From Saprospiraceae bacterium (GTDB taxonomy: Bacteria; Bacteroidota; Bacteroidia; Chitinophagales; Saprospiraceae): DNA of 64,000 nt. A program made the position numbers and the translations under genes. The notes beneath the pieces were generated by a model, which did no database searches, had not been told where the DNA came from, and saw nothing but the letters and a program-made list of their open reading frames with translations. Numbering within the stretch: the stretch's first letter is position 1; each line of letters opens with the position of its first letter. Location: NCBI GenBank assembly GCA_020631235.1, contig JAHDHQ010000002.1, positions 263,675 through 327,674 of the forward strand, read 5' to 3'. This document shows, piece after piece, positions 1 to 14,100 of this stretch.

Positions 1-1961
1 TCTTGAAACCATCTCAATCCAAAACAATTTTCCCATGTGGCCTTGACATCTGGTCTTATGCAAAGAAAATTATCTTGAAAACAAGCATCACTATCTCTAC
101 TATTCAATTCTATTTCATAAGAAAAAAATAATTGTTCACCTTGTGTTAAACTTGATGGTACAATAACAACAAACATACTATCTAAGGTTGTATCATCAAT
201 AACAATACCCGTTGTATTACCTGTTGTCACATCGATACCGTATTCAAAGTTTATTAAATTCCACTGATCACAGAAACTTTTGTTTATATAGAACATAATA
301 TCCTGTGCTTCTGTAGATGGATCTGGTAACCCACTGACATTTTCTGCTAGAAGTACCACTTTACCATTCGAACAATATCCTGGCATTGTGTATTCCACTT
401 CAGTAAAAGAAATTATGGGGTTTCCTTCTTGTAACGGGTAAGTAGCCGATAAAGGCATTGATTGCATATTTCGACCAGGCTCTTCACATCTATTTTCAAA
501 ATCAACTGCCATATAGGGATCTAAACAACTTTCTTCATCTAAACCAATCATTTCTTCACAAAGTGGAATATCTGCTAATGTTGGGAGTATGACATCAAAT
601 ACAACAACCAAGGTATCATCTACTGATAAATCCGGAATATTTGTAAAACAAATAGAGTCTTGAAATTCAGTAGTTACAAAATCAGTAACAGCTGTGATTG
701 TACCATCAAAATCAATGTAGTTGATTGTATAGTTTTCATAGCCAAAAACTGTACAATCATTATTAAATAGGGTCAATTTTACTTCTTGAGCATCTGCTTC
801 TCCTTCTTGTATTTCAAAAGCTCCACCATTTTCTTGATCATTTACTATTCTAAATTCCCATTGGTAAGGCGATGCACACTGATCTGCTGGCAATTTAGCT
901 TTTCTTTCTATTTGTGGATCTGGTATTCCGTCAAAATTCACCACAAATGATTCGAGCCCTGTGGCTCTTTGGCATTCCTCTCCATTGCACCCCCACTTAG
1001 CAGACAGCATACTATTGTTTACTTCAGCTGGACACATAGACATTAAGCAATAATCTAAAATCACACCACCATCTACTTCAAATAAACTATTGGCCCCACC
1101 AAAAGTAGTTCCATCAATTACTATTTCTATACTGTCATGTGTTAGGGTACTAGGAATAAATGGCATCCCATCTATTGGAGTACCTAATACTCCATCTTCC
1201 ACTGGAGTAATAGTAAAGCTAGTAAACTCTCCAAATGTATAATCTGGTAGGTCACAGAAGGTAAACGTATCTAATAATGAAAACTGTCCATTATTAATTA
1301 TTGTCACTGATCTACATATTTCTTCATCAGGTAGCGTAGCTGCTGGGATAGTTGAAGTTTCAACAATATTAAGGAATGCTGAATATGTATAAGAACCCAA
1401 ATCAATAAAACCTGAAGCATTGGTTTGACTTGGAATATTCCCTGGCAGAGAGTAATCCAATTCATAATCAGGCACAAAAAGACTAGTGGATGAAGTTAAA
1501 TCACAAGTTGGTATGAGCACCACATCTATGATTACAGGATTACTTTGATCCATTTGGATATTTGTTCCTGGGTTCATATCTACAGTGATTAAACCAGATA
1601 ACTCTTCAAAAGTGTAATCTGTTCCTGCTGTGTATGGTCCATTGACCCCACCTGAAATAATTACATCTTCGACTTCATAACCATCCAAATTCAATACTCT
1701 AAACTCATTAGCAGTCATTATTGCTGTTGGATTACAGGTAATACCTGGTGTACCGAATTCAACCCGGATAGTATCTCCTTGAGTGCAAACGTGAGCGTCA
1801 TCAAAGTCTGGTTGACCGCTCAAACCGGTTATATCAACCAAGGCTACTTCAATTAAAGCAACATCACATGGATCACTTGGCCCTTGTGAAAATAATGTAT
1901 TGAATGAAAATACTAATAATACTAATGTTAGTTGTCTGGCGAATTGAGTCCCAAATTTCAT
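1..1961 (-). CDS. Large secreted surface protein, N-terminal part (runs off left edge)
   Basis: An open frame of 653 codons starts at the ATG at 1959-1961 and continues past base 1 without a stop, so only the N-terminus is present. It begins with a signal peptide (MKFGTQFARQLTLVLLV, cleavage likely after the SFNTLFSQG stretch). The rest is beta-rich and Ser/Thr/Asp-rich with scattered Cys, and no catalytic motif is visible. Around residue 325 it has a motif WGC-N-GE-EC that closely resembles WGC-G-GE-YC near residue 310 of the upstream 7184-aa protein, so the two probably share an N-terminal architecture. It is the last of five large minus-strand genes, lies 217 bp after the 7184-aa gene and has its own promoter and palindrome. 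The C-terminal repeats and a T9SS sorting domain are expected beyond the window (inference). The precise function is unknown. Confidence 0.85.
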   Translation of the reverse strand, partial: MKFGTQFARQLTLVLLVFSFNTLFSQGPSDPCDVALIEVALVDITGLSGQPDFDDAHVCTQGDTIRVEFGTPGITCNPTAIMTANEFRVLNLDGYEVEDVIISGGVNGPYTAGTDYTFEELSGLITVDMNPGTNIQMDQSNPVIIDVVLIPTCDLTSSTSLFVPDYELDYSLPGNIPSQTNASGFIDLGSYTYSAFLNIVETSTIPAATLPDEEICRSVTIINNGQFSLLDTFTFCDLPDYTFGEFTSFTITPVEDGVLGTPIDGMPFIPSTLTHDSIEIVIDGTTFGGANSLFEVDGGVILDYCLMSMCPAEVNNSMLSAKWGCNGEECQRATGLESFVVNFDGIPDPQIERKAKLPADQCASPYQWEFRIVNDQENGGAFEIQEGEADAQEVKLTLFNNDCTVFGYENYTINYIDFDGTITAVTDFVTTEFQDSICFTNIPDLSVDDTLVVVFDVILPTLADIPLCEEMIGLDEESCLDPYMAVDFENRCEEPGRNMQSMPLSATYPLQEGNPIISFTEVEYTMPGYCSNGKVVLLAENVSGLPDPSTEAQDIMFYINKSFCDQWNLINFEYGIDVTTGNTTGIVIDDTTLDSMFVVIVPSSLTQGEQLFFSYEIELNSRDSDACFQDNFLCIRPDVKATWENCFGLRWFQ

Positions 1962-1972
1962 TTTTTCCCTTT

Positions 1973-2009
1973 TTGATAATTAATGATAGGTCCTAAGTAT
2001 CATTATCAA
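1973..2009 (-). promoter_or_regulatory. Hairpin in the 5' leader of the partial surface-protein gene
   Basis: On the minus strand TTGATAATGATA is followed by a short loop and then TATCAT-TAAT-TATCAA. This gives an 8-bp perfect outer stem and a further 4-bp stem with a small bulge. It ends only 12 bases before the ATG at 1961, so it could influence translation initiation. No tail of T residues suggests termination. The role is inferred. Confidence 0.4.
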
Positions 2010-2044
2010 GGGAAGCTCTGGAATTACAGAAGCAACTTTAAATG

Positions 2045-2085
2045 CAAAAGTAATAAATATATTTAACATATGTTAAATATATTTA
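2045..2085 (-). promoter_or_regulatory. Promoter with 32-bp perfect palindrome, surface-protein gene at 1961
   Basis: A -7-like box TACTTTTG (CAAAAGTA on plus, 2045-2052) matches the Bacteroidota consensus TAnnTTTG. Directly upstream lies a perfect 32-bp palindrome (2054-2085) centred on CATATG between 2069 and 2070. In the frame of the shared operator its half-sites are AATATATTT and AAATATATT, separated by ten bases. Each matches the consensus AACATATTA / TAATATGTT at 7 of 9 positions. It occupies the place where the -33 element would be and lies 95 bp from the start codon. Confidence 0.6.
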
Positions 2086-2137
2086 ATGTGTTAAATTATC
2101 TATTAATTCATTTTGATTATTGAAAAGAAAAAAATGA

Positions 2138-2169
2138 ATAAAGAAAGCCCATAAAAGAGCTTTCTTTAT
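2138..2169 (-). terminator. Rho-independent terminator of the 7184-aa gene
   Basis: A perfect 11-bp stem (ATAAAGAAAGC / GCTTTCTTTAT) with a ten-base loop begins 9 bases after the stop codon at 2179-2181. On the minus strand it is followed by TCATTTTTTTCTTTTC, a T-rich tail. It separates this transcript from the next gene, whose promoter starts about 50 bp further on. Confidence 0.8.
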
Positions 2170-2178
2170 CATTTTTTA

Positions 2179-5100
2179 TTAATCTAATTTGATCAATCGT
2201 TTATTTACTATCGTATTATCTAAGCTTATTTGCACATAATACATACCTCCAGGCAATGAACTACCATCCATTTTATATTTGTGGATGCCAGCATCAACGT
2301 TGTTTCCAAGTGATACATTACTGATCACTTTGTTACCCTTTGCATCCATAATATTTAATTCTATAAACTGCACTTGCCTGTCTAATTCTACTTCGACAGT
2401 AAAGGCTCCTATAGTTGGATTAGGATACAATTTGGTGGAGACATCAAACAATTTATCAGTTGATATTTTGCTCACAGTTGCATGATCTTCATCTTTGTTT
2501 AAGCTGTCATCATTTTGCGACTGAATACCGACTACGGCTTCATCTTCTACTAATAAATCATCTGAAGTATTGCTCAGGCCTGCTCCAATGTCACAATTAC
2601 CGAGACCACATGATAAGCTAAAAGTACTGGTTGTATTCTCTCCATTGGCTCCAGTGATATCACTATCCACCGATTCATCATTCCCCTGATTTGCTTGTGT
2701 TGGATACAATCCTTCCAATGGAATTCCATATTTAATGTAATATTCTCCTGGAGGCACACACATTTTCCAATATCCGTCATCTGAAGGAGTTCCTGGTTTG
2801 TGCCCAGTGTATACATAATCATACAGCTCGTAACCATTATCGCCATTTCTAAACACTTCTACTTTTATACCATTTACTCCGTTCTCTATGGCATCCCAGA
2901 TTCCATCATTGTTAGTGTCAAACCAAACTAAATCTCCAATAGCTAAACATTTATAAAGTCCAGCATCAGCAGAAGATTCATCGCATTCTCCTGGGCTAAG
3001 GCTTACTACTTGAGTCGTCCCAAAGCCATTCGAACCATCTGCATCACTATCTAAATTATCATTGCCACCTAAATTAGCATCTACAAACTCGTAATCGCCT
3101 GACAAGCTGAATTGCGCATAATAATCGCCTGGATAAATTTCATCAAATAAATAAGCTCCTGAATTATTTGTGTAGGTTGTTCCTACTAAAGAGTCATTTG
3201 AAGCAAAATATAGATCTACTCTTATGTTTGATATTCCATCTTCACTTGCATCTTGTATACCATCACCATCACAGTCTTCCCATACATAGTTTCCTATTTT
3301 TGCCAAAGGAATTAATCCAGCATCTACGTCACGTTTGTGTTCGCCTTGAGCCAATTCAATGCACGGCGTAAAACCGTTTAAGTTAGCATCATTATCTTCT
3401 GAATCGGAAGCTTCTTGATTCTGAACAGTTATAGCACATGATTCAGTCAAGTTGCTAAGTACAAATTGTATCTGATAACTACCTCCTAACAATTCATCAA
3501 ATAAATAGAATCCATTAGCATCCGTGGTAGTACTCTTTAAATATGCTCCGTCACAATCAAATAAATGCACAATTACATCTGCCACTCCTGGCTCCCCATC
3601 ATCCTGAACGCCATCACCATTTAAATCCTTCCACACGTAATCTCCCAGATCACCGGTCACTATAATTTGAGCTAAATCATGATCATCTTCATCTTGGTTA
3701 ATTCCAAATATTTCATTGTCCCCATCCAAGATATCGTTTTCATTGATGGCATCGAACTCGCTATCCGCATCTATCCTAGACATACCGTTAGTGTCTTTTG
3801 CTGCGATGATTTCTCCATAATTTATCCAGTCTTCGATATTATCTGCAGATTGAACTTCAAGATATATGTGTAGACTATCTGATGCCCCTGGCATAAGTAC
3901 CAAAGTGTCAAGATAACCTGTTGTAGGATCTTTCCATAAGTTAGCGTAAACATCCAATCCTGCGTCGTATGACCATTGTGCATTATTTCCACCGCTATTA
4001 AATGCATATCCAGGACTCAGGTAATCACCAATCACGATATCTCTTGCAGGCACACTACCTTGATTAAATACAACAAAAGTAAATTCGACTATATCTCCGA
4101 ATAAATAAGGTCCTTCATTATGCACAAGCTTTTGAAGGGCTAAGTCAAATACTTCCACTAATTGTCCATCACGATCATCTTCGTCTACATCATTGCTATT
4201 ATCATCATCAGGCTCACTATCGTAGTCATTTGCTGGATTACCCGCTGCATCGAATGCTTCTTTTATTTCAGCTTCATTCAAGAATGCATTTGCATCACCG
4301 CAAGCTTGTAAATTAACAGTAACACTCATAGTTGCATCTTCACCTGGCATTATCGGACCTGCTAACACTGCCTCAAGATTATCTCCTACCACTGTCCATC
4401 CTGGGCTAGAAACAAACTCAAATCCGCACGGTAAGTAGTCAACAATTTTAACATTTTCCGCGATCATTGAGCCTTCATTAACTACTGTAATTTCGAAAAC
4501 CAATTCATCACCATATCGATATGGACCAGCAGTGATTAATGATTTTTCTAAGGCAAGATCAAATAATTCTACGATGACTGCATCTTCATCATCTTCGTCT
4601 TGATCACCATCATCATTATTTACATTTGAGTCAATATCACTATCATTGGCTTGACCATTCTCATCATATTGTGCCGTAATTTCAGCTGTATTAGTATAGT
4701 CTTCCAAGCTATCTCCATCCGCAGTAAACGATAAGTAAATCGATACTGTTTTGGTTTGGCCAGGCACTATTTCTCCTCCAAAGGTATAGCTTGCATCTGG
4801 GTTACTTCCCTGCCATCCGGAGTTATTAGCTACATCAAAATTCAAACCTGGAGGTACATGATCCACTATTTGCACATCATATAAGCTCTCTTGACCTTCA
4901 TTTGTAATGCTTAGGCTAAATTCAAGCAAATCTCCATAAGCATAAGGTAAAGTCGAGACCATTTCTTTATCAATGGATAAATCAAATAATTCGATTAAAT
5001 GTCCATCATGATCATCTTCATCATTGCTTTCGTTTAATATTGCATCATTGATGGAAACGCCATCGTTATTTTCATCGTTGTCTAATTGGCTATCGATATC

Positions 5101-8100
5101 ATCCATGGATACTCCATTTAGATCATTAGATGCACTGATTTCTGCATAGTTAGCCCATGCATCATGTGACGGAGTAGCACACTCTTCTACTTGCAAGCTA
5201 ATCGTCTGCACTATCGATTGTCCTGGCGCCAAAGGTCCAGCTATCGTTGTCACAGCATTGGACCCTGATAAACTCCAAGCGCTATTAGCTACTAGTGACA
5301 AACCACATGGTATATAGTCCGTCAATTCAATATTAGTAGCCGTGATGCTTCCTTGGTTATACACGGTAATATCGTAATCAATCACTTGCCCATAACTTGT
5401 GGCTTCTGAAGTTGATGATGTCTTAGTTAAAGCTAAGTCGAAAATGCTAAATATTACTGCATCTTCATCATCTTCACTTTGATCTCCATCATCATTGCTA
5501 GGAGTACTATCCCAGTCATTAGGATTTACATTACCTGTATTATCAATTACTTCTGTTATTTCAGCTGTATTTGTATAATCTGCTATACTGTTTCCCACCT
5601 GAGAAAAAGTTAAAAACAAGCTTGTTGTTACCACTTGCCCTGGAGCAATGGCTTGTGTAAACTCGTAATTAACTGCAGGAGAAGCACCAGTCCAATCTGG
5701 ATTTAAAGCAGCATTGAAAGAAAAACTTGCTGGAATATTATCAAGAATGGTGGCTCCTAATACAGTTGCATTTCCTTCATTTTCAATAGCAAATTCAAAT
5801 TCGATTATATCTCCGTATGCATAAGGAGCTGGAGTTTTAATGTTTTTATCTAAAGCTAAATCAATGATTTCTATATATTCTAAATCATGATCATCTTCGT
5901 CTCCGATAAAGTTAGTTACATTATCATCTATGACTAATCCATCATCATATAGATTGATGTTAGGCGTAGAGTCTTCATCATCTTGGTAATCTCCATTGAA
6001 ATCCTTCGAATACATGATTTCTGCGTAGTTAATCATCGGATCATTAGGATCGAAACTAGCCACATCAAATGTAATATCTACAAACAAACTATTTCCTGGT
6101 GTCAATGGACCAGGCACTTCAGTATATGCATGTCCATCCAGCACATTAAAATACCAAGCATTATCATTCAAGTTCCAGCTTTCTAGATTATAATCCACTA
6201 ATCCTATGTCATAAGCAGTACATGTTCCTTGATTGATCACTTCTATCGTAAATGTCACTTGTCCACCTGTACCATTACCGGCACTTGCAAAAGAAGTAAA
6301 ATGTTTTATCAAGGCTAAATCACACTCCCCATCGATGGTAACTGGCTCTGTATCTACATCATCTTCACCATTAGGATCATTAAAAGGTATATTATCCGGA
6401 TAACTGTCCACATCATCTTGATCCATACCATAAATATCCGTTCCTCCTGAAATTTCACCTTTATTAATGTATGTATCTCCTTCTACTTCTGTATTAAGCA
6501 CTGTTAAGGTAATATCTACAGAAGCAAAATCTCCTGGCAACAATCCACCTGCAGGTAAGTCACCATTCGCTACACTTAGGGTATAGACTGCAGGGTTTGT
6601 TCCTGACCAATTTGCATCATTTAAAGCAAAATCAGATGGAATATAATCTGTAATTTCAATGTTATCTGCAGCGATAAGCCCTTGGTTTATGACTGTAAAT
6701 GTAAAATGCACATCATCTCCAACCATAACATTAGAAGCTTGGCCATTTGCTAGATTTTTAATGAGCGCAAGATCATAATATAAGAAGAAAACTTCTTCAT
6801 GATCGATATCATCCTCACCTACCGGATCATTACTATCATCAGCATCAGGATCACTATCTACATCATCAGTAGATCCTCCATTATCATCGGTAGCATTAGA
6901 AATTTCAGCCCAATTTATCAAACTACATCCTATCGGCATTGGATTTATAACTTGCAAAGTGATTTCTACACTTGCTTCCGATCCAGGAGCTAAGCCTCCT
7001 GCTGGTAAATCTCCATTCGCTGTACTCATGGTGTAACTAGCTCCATTACTTGTCGCAGACCAATCTGAATCATTAAGGTTCATGCAGCTTGGAATATAAT
7101 CGGTTACTTCGATGTTATCTGCAAAAATATTACCTTGATTGATCACTGTAATATCAAAAGTGACGTCTGCACCAGCTACCACATAACTGGACTGACCATC
7201 AGCCAAATCTTTGCTTAGAGCTAAATCGAAATTCAGTACCGTTACACTTGCATCATCTATGTCATCTTCACCTACTGGATCATTACTATTATCTCCATCT
7301 GGATCACTATCTATATCATTAGTAGATCCTCCATTGTCATCAGTAGCATTTGATATTTCAGCCCAGTTAGTCAAATTACAATCCAAAGGAATAGGATTTA
7401 GCACTTGTAGAGTGATTTGCACGCTCGCTTCTTCGCCTGGTAATAATCCTCCAGACGGTAAATCACCATTTATTACACTCATGGTATATTCTGCATTATT
7501 CCCTGCTGCTGACCATCTACTATCATTTAAGGTCATGCAATTAGGGATATAATCTGTAATCAATATTTGATCAGCAGCAATATCTCCTTGATTAAGAATA
7601 GTGATATCAAAAACAACATCATCACCTGGTGCCACAACAGAGCTTTGACCATTAGCCAAATCTTTGCTTAGGGCTAAATCAAATCCAAGAATGCTGATTT
7701 CTGCAAAATCTATATCATCTTCACCATCTGGATCATTACTATTGTCGCCATCCGGATCACTATCTATGTCATGAGTCGGACCTCCATTTTCGTCACTTGC
7801 ACTATTTATTTCTGCCCAATTTATTAAGCTACATGATGACGGCAATGGATTAATAACAGCTAATGTAATCTCAACACTAGCCATATCTCCAGGTTCCAAA
7901 CCACCGGCCGGCAAATCACCATTAGCAACACTCATTGTATAAGTTGCACCATTAGCACTTGCTGTCCAATCTAAATCTTTCAATGCCATGCATGAAGGAA
8001 TATAGTCTGTAAGTACAATGTTGTCGGCCGCAATATCTCCTTGATTAATGACCGTGATATCATAGCTTACGTAGTCACCAGGAGCCACCGCATAATCTTG

Positions 8101-11100
8101 TCCAGCAGAAAGATCTTTTGTGAGCGCTAAATCGAATGAAAGCAATGTTACTTCTGCTTGATCAATATCATCTTCGTCTACAGGATCATTGCTATTATCT
8201 CCATCAGGATCACTATCTATATCATTTGTAGGTCCTCCATTGTCATCTGTGGCCGCGCTAATTTCCGCCCAGTTTACTAAATCGCAAGCCGTAGGAGTAG
8301 GATTTTTTGCGGTCAATGTTATTTGCACACTGACTTCTTCATTTGGTAATAAACCACCTGCAGGTAAATCTCCATTCGCAACTGACATTGTGTACGTTGC
8401 ATCTGTTCCTGAAGGGGTCCAGTTTGCATCATTTAATGTCATACAATTAGGAATATAGTCCGTAACCAGAATATTATCAGCAGCTATATTTCCTTGGTTC
8501 AATACCGTGATATCATAAGTCACATCTTCTCCTGGAGCTATCGCTACCGCTTGATTTGTTGCCAGATCTTTAGTGATGGCTAAATCAAAACCTAGCACTG
8601 AAATTTCAGCATAATCGATATCATCCTCTCCTTCAGGATCATTACTATTATCTGCATCAGGATCACTATCAACATCATTTGTCGGTCCACCGTTTTGATT
8701 GGTAGCTGCACTAATTTCTGCCCAGTTTATTAAATCACAACCAAATGGCATTGGATTTAACACCCTTAATGTAATCTGTATACTGGCTTCTTCATTTGGT
8801 AACAATCCACCTGTTGGTAAATCTCCATTAGCTACCGTCATAGTATAATTTGCATCAGATCCCGCGGCTGTCCAGTCAGTATCGTTTAATACCATACAGC
8901 TAGGGATATAATCAGTAACTAATATATTATCCGCAGCAATATTTCCTTGGTTCAATATCGTGATATCAAAGGTCACATCATCTCCAGGAGCCACAACAGC
9001 CGCTTGGCCCACAGCCAAATCTTTGGTGATGGCTAAATCAAAACCAAAAATACTTACTTCAGCATCATCAATATCATCTTCACCTTCTGGGTCGTTGCTA
9101 TTATCTGCATCTGGGTCGCTATCTACATCATTTGTCGGTCCACCATTTTGGTCAGTGGCTGCACTAATTTCTGCCCAGTTTGTCAAACTACATCCCGCTG
9201 GTACAGGGTTTAAAATGGTCAATGTTATCTGGACACTAGCCTCTTCATTTGGCAATAATCCACCTGTAGGTAAATCACCATTCGCTACTGTCATAGTATA
9301 ATTGGCGTCAGATCCAGCTGCTGTCCAGTCATTATCATTTAATACCATACAGCTAGGGATATAATCTGTAACTAATATATTATCAGCAGCAATATTACCT
9401 TGGTTCAATATCGTGATATCAAAGGTCACATCGTCTCCAGGTGCCACAACAGCCGCTTGGCCCACAGCCAAATCTTTGGTGATAGCTAAATCAAAACCAA
9501 AAATACTTACTTCGGCAGAGTCTAGATCATCTTCACCATATGGGTCGTTGCTATTGTCTGCGTCTGGGTCGCTATCTACATCATTTGTCGGTCCACCATT
9601 TTGATCAGTAGCTTCACTAATTTCTGCCCAGTTTGTCAAACTACATCCCACTGGTACAGGGTTTAAAATGGTCAATGTTATCTGGACGCTAGCTTCTTCA
9701 TTTGGCAACAATCCACCTGTAGGTAGATCTCCATTAGCTACCGTCATAGTATAATTTGCATCAGATCCGCTTGCTGTCCAGTCAGTATCATTTAAGACCA
9801 TACAGCTAGGGATATAATCTGTGACTAATATATTATCCGCAGGAATACTACCTTGATTCAATATAGTGATATCGAAGGTTACATCGTCTCCAGGTGCTAC
9901 CACTAAATCTTGTCCCACGGCTAAATCCTTAGTGAGTGCAAGATCAAATTCCAATACTGAAACCAATGCATCGTCTATATCATCTTCATCATTAGGATCA
10001 TTGCTATTATCTCCATCTGGAGTACTGTCTATATCCGTTTGAGGATTGCCATACTCATCTGTAGTATTGCTTATCTCTGCCCAGTTATTTAGATTACAAT
10101 CTACTGGTACAGGATTATCTAATGTAAGTGTAATTTGAACACTTGCCATTCCCATTGGCGGGATACCACCAGATGGTAAATCACCATTGGCTACACTTAA
10201 AGTAGTCACGGCATTGTTACCTACTAATGTCCAATTGCCATCATTTAGGCTCATGCAAGTAGGAATATAATCCGTTACTTCTACATTATCTGCAGCCACC
10301 TGACCTTCATTCAGAATGGTAATATCATATGTTATATCAGATCCTGGAGCTACGATTGACGATTGTCCTGCAGCTAGGTCCTTAGTCAATGCTAAATCAA
10401 ATTCTAGCACATCTAAGGTAACTCCATCATTATCGTCTTCATCGCTTAAATCATTGTTTGGATTATCATCCGAATCACTATCGGTATCTTCTAATGGATT
10501 TCCATCTTCGTCTGTCATACTTACGATCTCCGCGTTATTTTCAAGTATGCCATTGGAAGGAATACAAGTGATGGTTACTGTAATATCTACTGTAGCCATG
10601 GCTCCAGGAAGTAATCCTCCTGTAGGTAAATCACCATTAGCTACTGTAAGTGTATAGTAGGCAGGATTAGTTCCTGACCAAGCTGCATCATTTAAGCTCA
10701 TGCAAGCATCTAAATAATCCGCTACTTCGATATTATCCGTTGCGATGCTTCCTTGATTAATTACTGTAATGGTAAATGTTGCATCTTGTCCCACAGCTAC
10801 TGATGGAGCTTGTCCAGCTGCTAAATCTTTAGCTAAAGCCAAATCTGCTCCGAGCAAACTTATCGTTTCGCCGTCATGATCATCTTCATCTCCATTTAGA
10901 TTATTCAATTCATCATTACCACCATCTATATCATTTGTAGGATCATTATCTGTATCACTATCTATATCAAAGGTTTGACCACCATTAGTATTTGTCGAAT
11001 TACTAATTTCTGAGTAGTTCGTTAGGTCGCAACTCATATTGGCACTTCCTAATACTTGAACATCAATGGTTGTTGTTACAAAATCACCAGGTAATAAACC

Positions 11101-14100
11101 TCCAGCTGGAATTTCTCCAGTGGCTACTGATAATGTTCTTGTTACAGGTCCTGCTGCAGCCCCTGTCCAATTAGCATCTACATTTTGCATACATGCTGGT
11201 ATATAATCGGTGATTTCCACATTATCGGCAGCTATAGTTCCTTGATTATAAACAACTATACTATATGTTACAATATCGTTAGGCGCAACACTTGATACTT
11301 GACCTGTTGCTAGTGTTTTAGTTAATGCTAAATCAAAGTAATTTACCTCAAACACTGCAATATCATGATCATCTTCATCATTGCTACCATTATTCATTTC
11401 ATCATCTATAGGTACTCCATCGTTAGTGTTGTCATTATCTTCCGTACTATCAATATCATCCACTGGATTATTCATATCATCGGTAGCTGATGTTATTTCT
11501 GCTGCATTTACAAGACTTCCGTTTTGAGGAGCTGTTAGATCAATGTTGAGTACAATTTCTAACTGTACACAATCATTTGCTTGCAGTCCTCCTGTGGCTA
11601 GCTTGCTATTTGCTACAGAGATAGTTGATAACACATCACCTGTTGCATCAGACCAACCATTAGCTATGTTTACTGCATTAGAACCATCAAAGCTTAATCC
11701 TGCAGGCACATAGTCAATAACTGTGATATTATCCGCTGGTATTTGTCCTTGGTTACAGACGCTTATAGTAAAGCTGATATCGTCTCCAGGATCAAAAGAA
11801 GCTGGTTGCCCCGGCGTTAATTCTTTGATTAAAGCCAAATCAAATTCACATCCACTGATTAGTACTTCAATATCACAATCTGTCATACATCCATTTGCGT
11901 CAGTGACAACAACTGTATAAAAACCAGGTGCTAAATTTTCGAATAAACCACCCGTTTGATTAATACCTCCATTAATCGCATATTCAAATGGAGCTGTTCC
12001 TCCAACAACGGTTGTTGTTACAGTTCCATCATTCTGACCCATGCATGCGCTTGGAGTTGTTTCTAAACTACAAGTCATGGCAGCTGATTCAAGTATTTCT
12101 ATAGTGCAAACACTTTCACAAGCATTCATGTCTGTGACAGTAACACTATTACTACCTGCAGGTAAAGCTACTGCTACTGCCGTTGTTTCACCATTACTCC
12201 ATAAGTAAGTGTAATTCGAGACACCACCCATCACGATTATACTTGCGCTTCCATCCTCATTTCCAAAGCAGCTAACATCACTTTCTTTTACCACCTCACA
12301 AAGCAAGGCTGTCGGTTCGAAGATTTCGACCATACACATAGTTTCACAGTTATCTGCATCAGTTATTGTAACCGTGTATTGTCCACCAGCGAGGTTATCA
12401 GCTTGATCTGATACAGAGCCATTACTCCACGCATAAGCATAAGGAGGGTTTCCACCCATTGCTTCAACGATGGCTGATCCGTCACTATCTCCATTACAAA
12501 TCACATCTGAAAGTTTAGTCATCTCGCACGTTAAACCACTCGTGGTCATAATGACTATCGAACAAACCGTAGTACAATCATTCTCGTCCGTGACAGTAAC
12601 CATATGAACTCCAGCACTTAAAGCAACTGCTTGAGCACCTGTTTCTAGGTTGTCCCATAAGTAGGTATGAGAACCTGTACCTCCAGCCGAAGTAACAGTA
12701 GCAGCCCCATTATCAAGACCACAAGCCGTAGGTGCATCTTGGACTACAGCACAAGTCATTTCTGCAGGGTCAGTCAAAGTAAAATTACAGCTGCTTTCAC
12801 ATCCGTTTTCATCCATTACAGACACAACATGATCTCCTGCAGTTAAATCATCAAAATCCACACCTGGCTGGTATGGCGATCCATCCACACTAAATACTAA
12901 ATCTCCGATGCCTCCTGCACCTTCTACACTCACAGAACCAGTTGCTGAACCGAAACAAATAGGATCAGAAGTGCTAATTATAGCACAGCTCACACTTTCA
13001 GGCTCAACTATATCAACGTTACAAATACTTTCACAACCATTCATGTCTGTGACAGTAACTGTATTATTACCTGCTACAAGAGTAAGAGCTAAGCTTGTTG
13101 TTTCTCCAGAACTCCATAAATAAGTATAGTTTTCTGTTCCTCCTGATGCAATGACTCTAGCACTACCATTTGTTAAACCATTACAAGTTATATCACTTTC
13201 TTTTATTACTTCACATAATAATGCTGTCGGTTCCTCTATAGTAACTTCGCATACTATCTCACAATCATCGGCATCTGTAGCTGTTACTGTATAAAGTCCA
13301 GCGGAAAAGTTAGTAACCGTATTTGTGTTTGCCCCATTAGACCACAAGTAAGTATATGGCTCAGAACCGCCAGTTACTGTAACGGTAGCTTCGCCATCCG
13401 ATAAACCATTACAGCTTACGTGAGATACTCCATCAATTTCGCAAGCTAAATCACTTGCTGATGTGGATAAAACAGAGCACTCCGTTTCGCATCCATTTTC
13501 ATCAGTGACCGTTACCATATGTAATCCTGGCGAAAGACTGCTGGCTGTTTGCGTTGTTTCTAAATTATCCCACAAATAAGTATAGGTTCCGGTACCTCCA
13601 ACGGCCGTTACTGTAGCTACAGCATTGTCTAATCCGCAAGCTGCCGCATCATCTTCCTCAACTGTACAAGTAAGTACTTCAGGGTCTTCAAGCGTAACTT
13701 CACACGTACTCATACATCCATTTTCGTCCATAACACCTATTGTGTGCATCCCAGCTGGTACATTTTCAAACAATTCACCTGGCTGGTATGGAGAGCCATT
13801 TAGGCTGTAGACCAAATCAACTCCACCACCATTACCGGCAACCGTTATGGTACCTGTAGCTGTTCCAGCACATAGTGGATTTGTAAAGCTTGCTATCTGA
13901 CATTCCACCATTTCTGGTTCTATGATTTCTACTGAGCAAACTTGCTCACAGCCATTCATGTCCGTAACAGTTACATTATTGACTCCGGCTTCCAAGGAAA
14001 TAGCTAAACTACCTGTTTCGCCAGAAGTCCAGAGATAAGAATAGTTAGGTGTTCCTCCCATTACAGAAATACTAGCACTTCCATCTCCAGCCCCGTGACA

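Noticed and set aside
7211..10657. Several plus-strand open frames of 60-113 codons opposite the DUF11 array
   Set aside because: They recur with the 453-bp period of the minus-strand repeats and have Ser/Pro-rich, low-complexity translations, which marks them as shadow frames.
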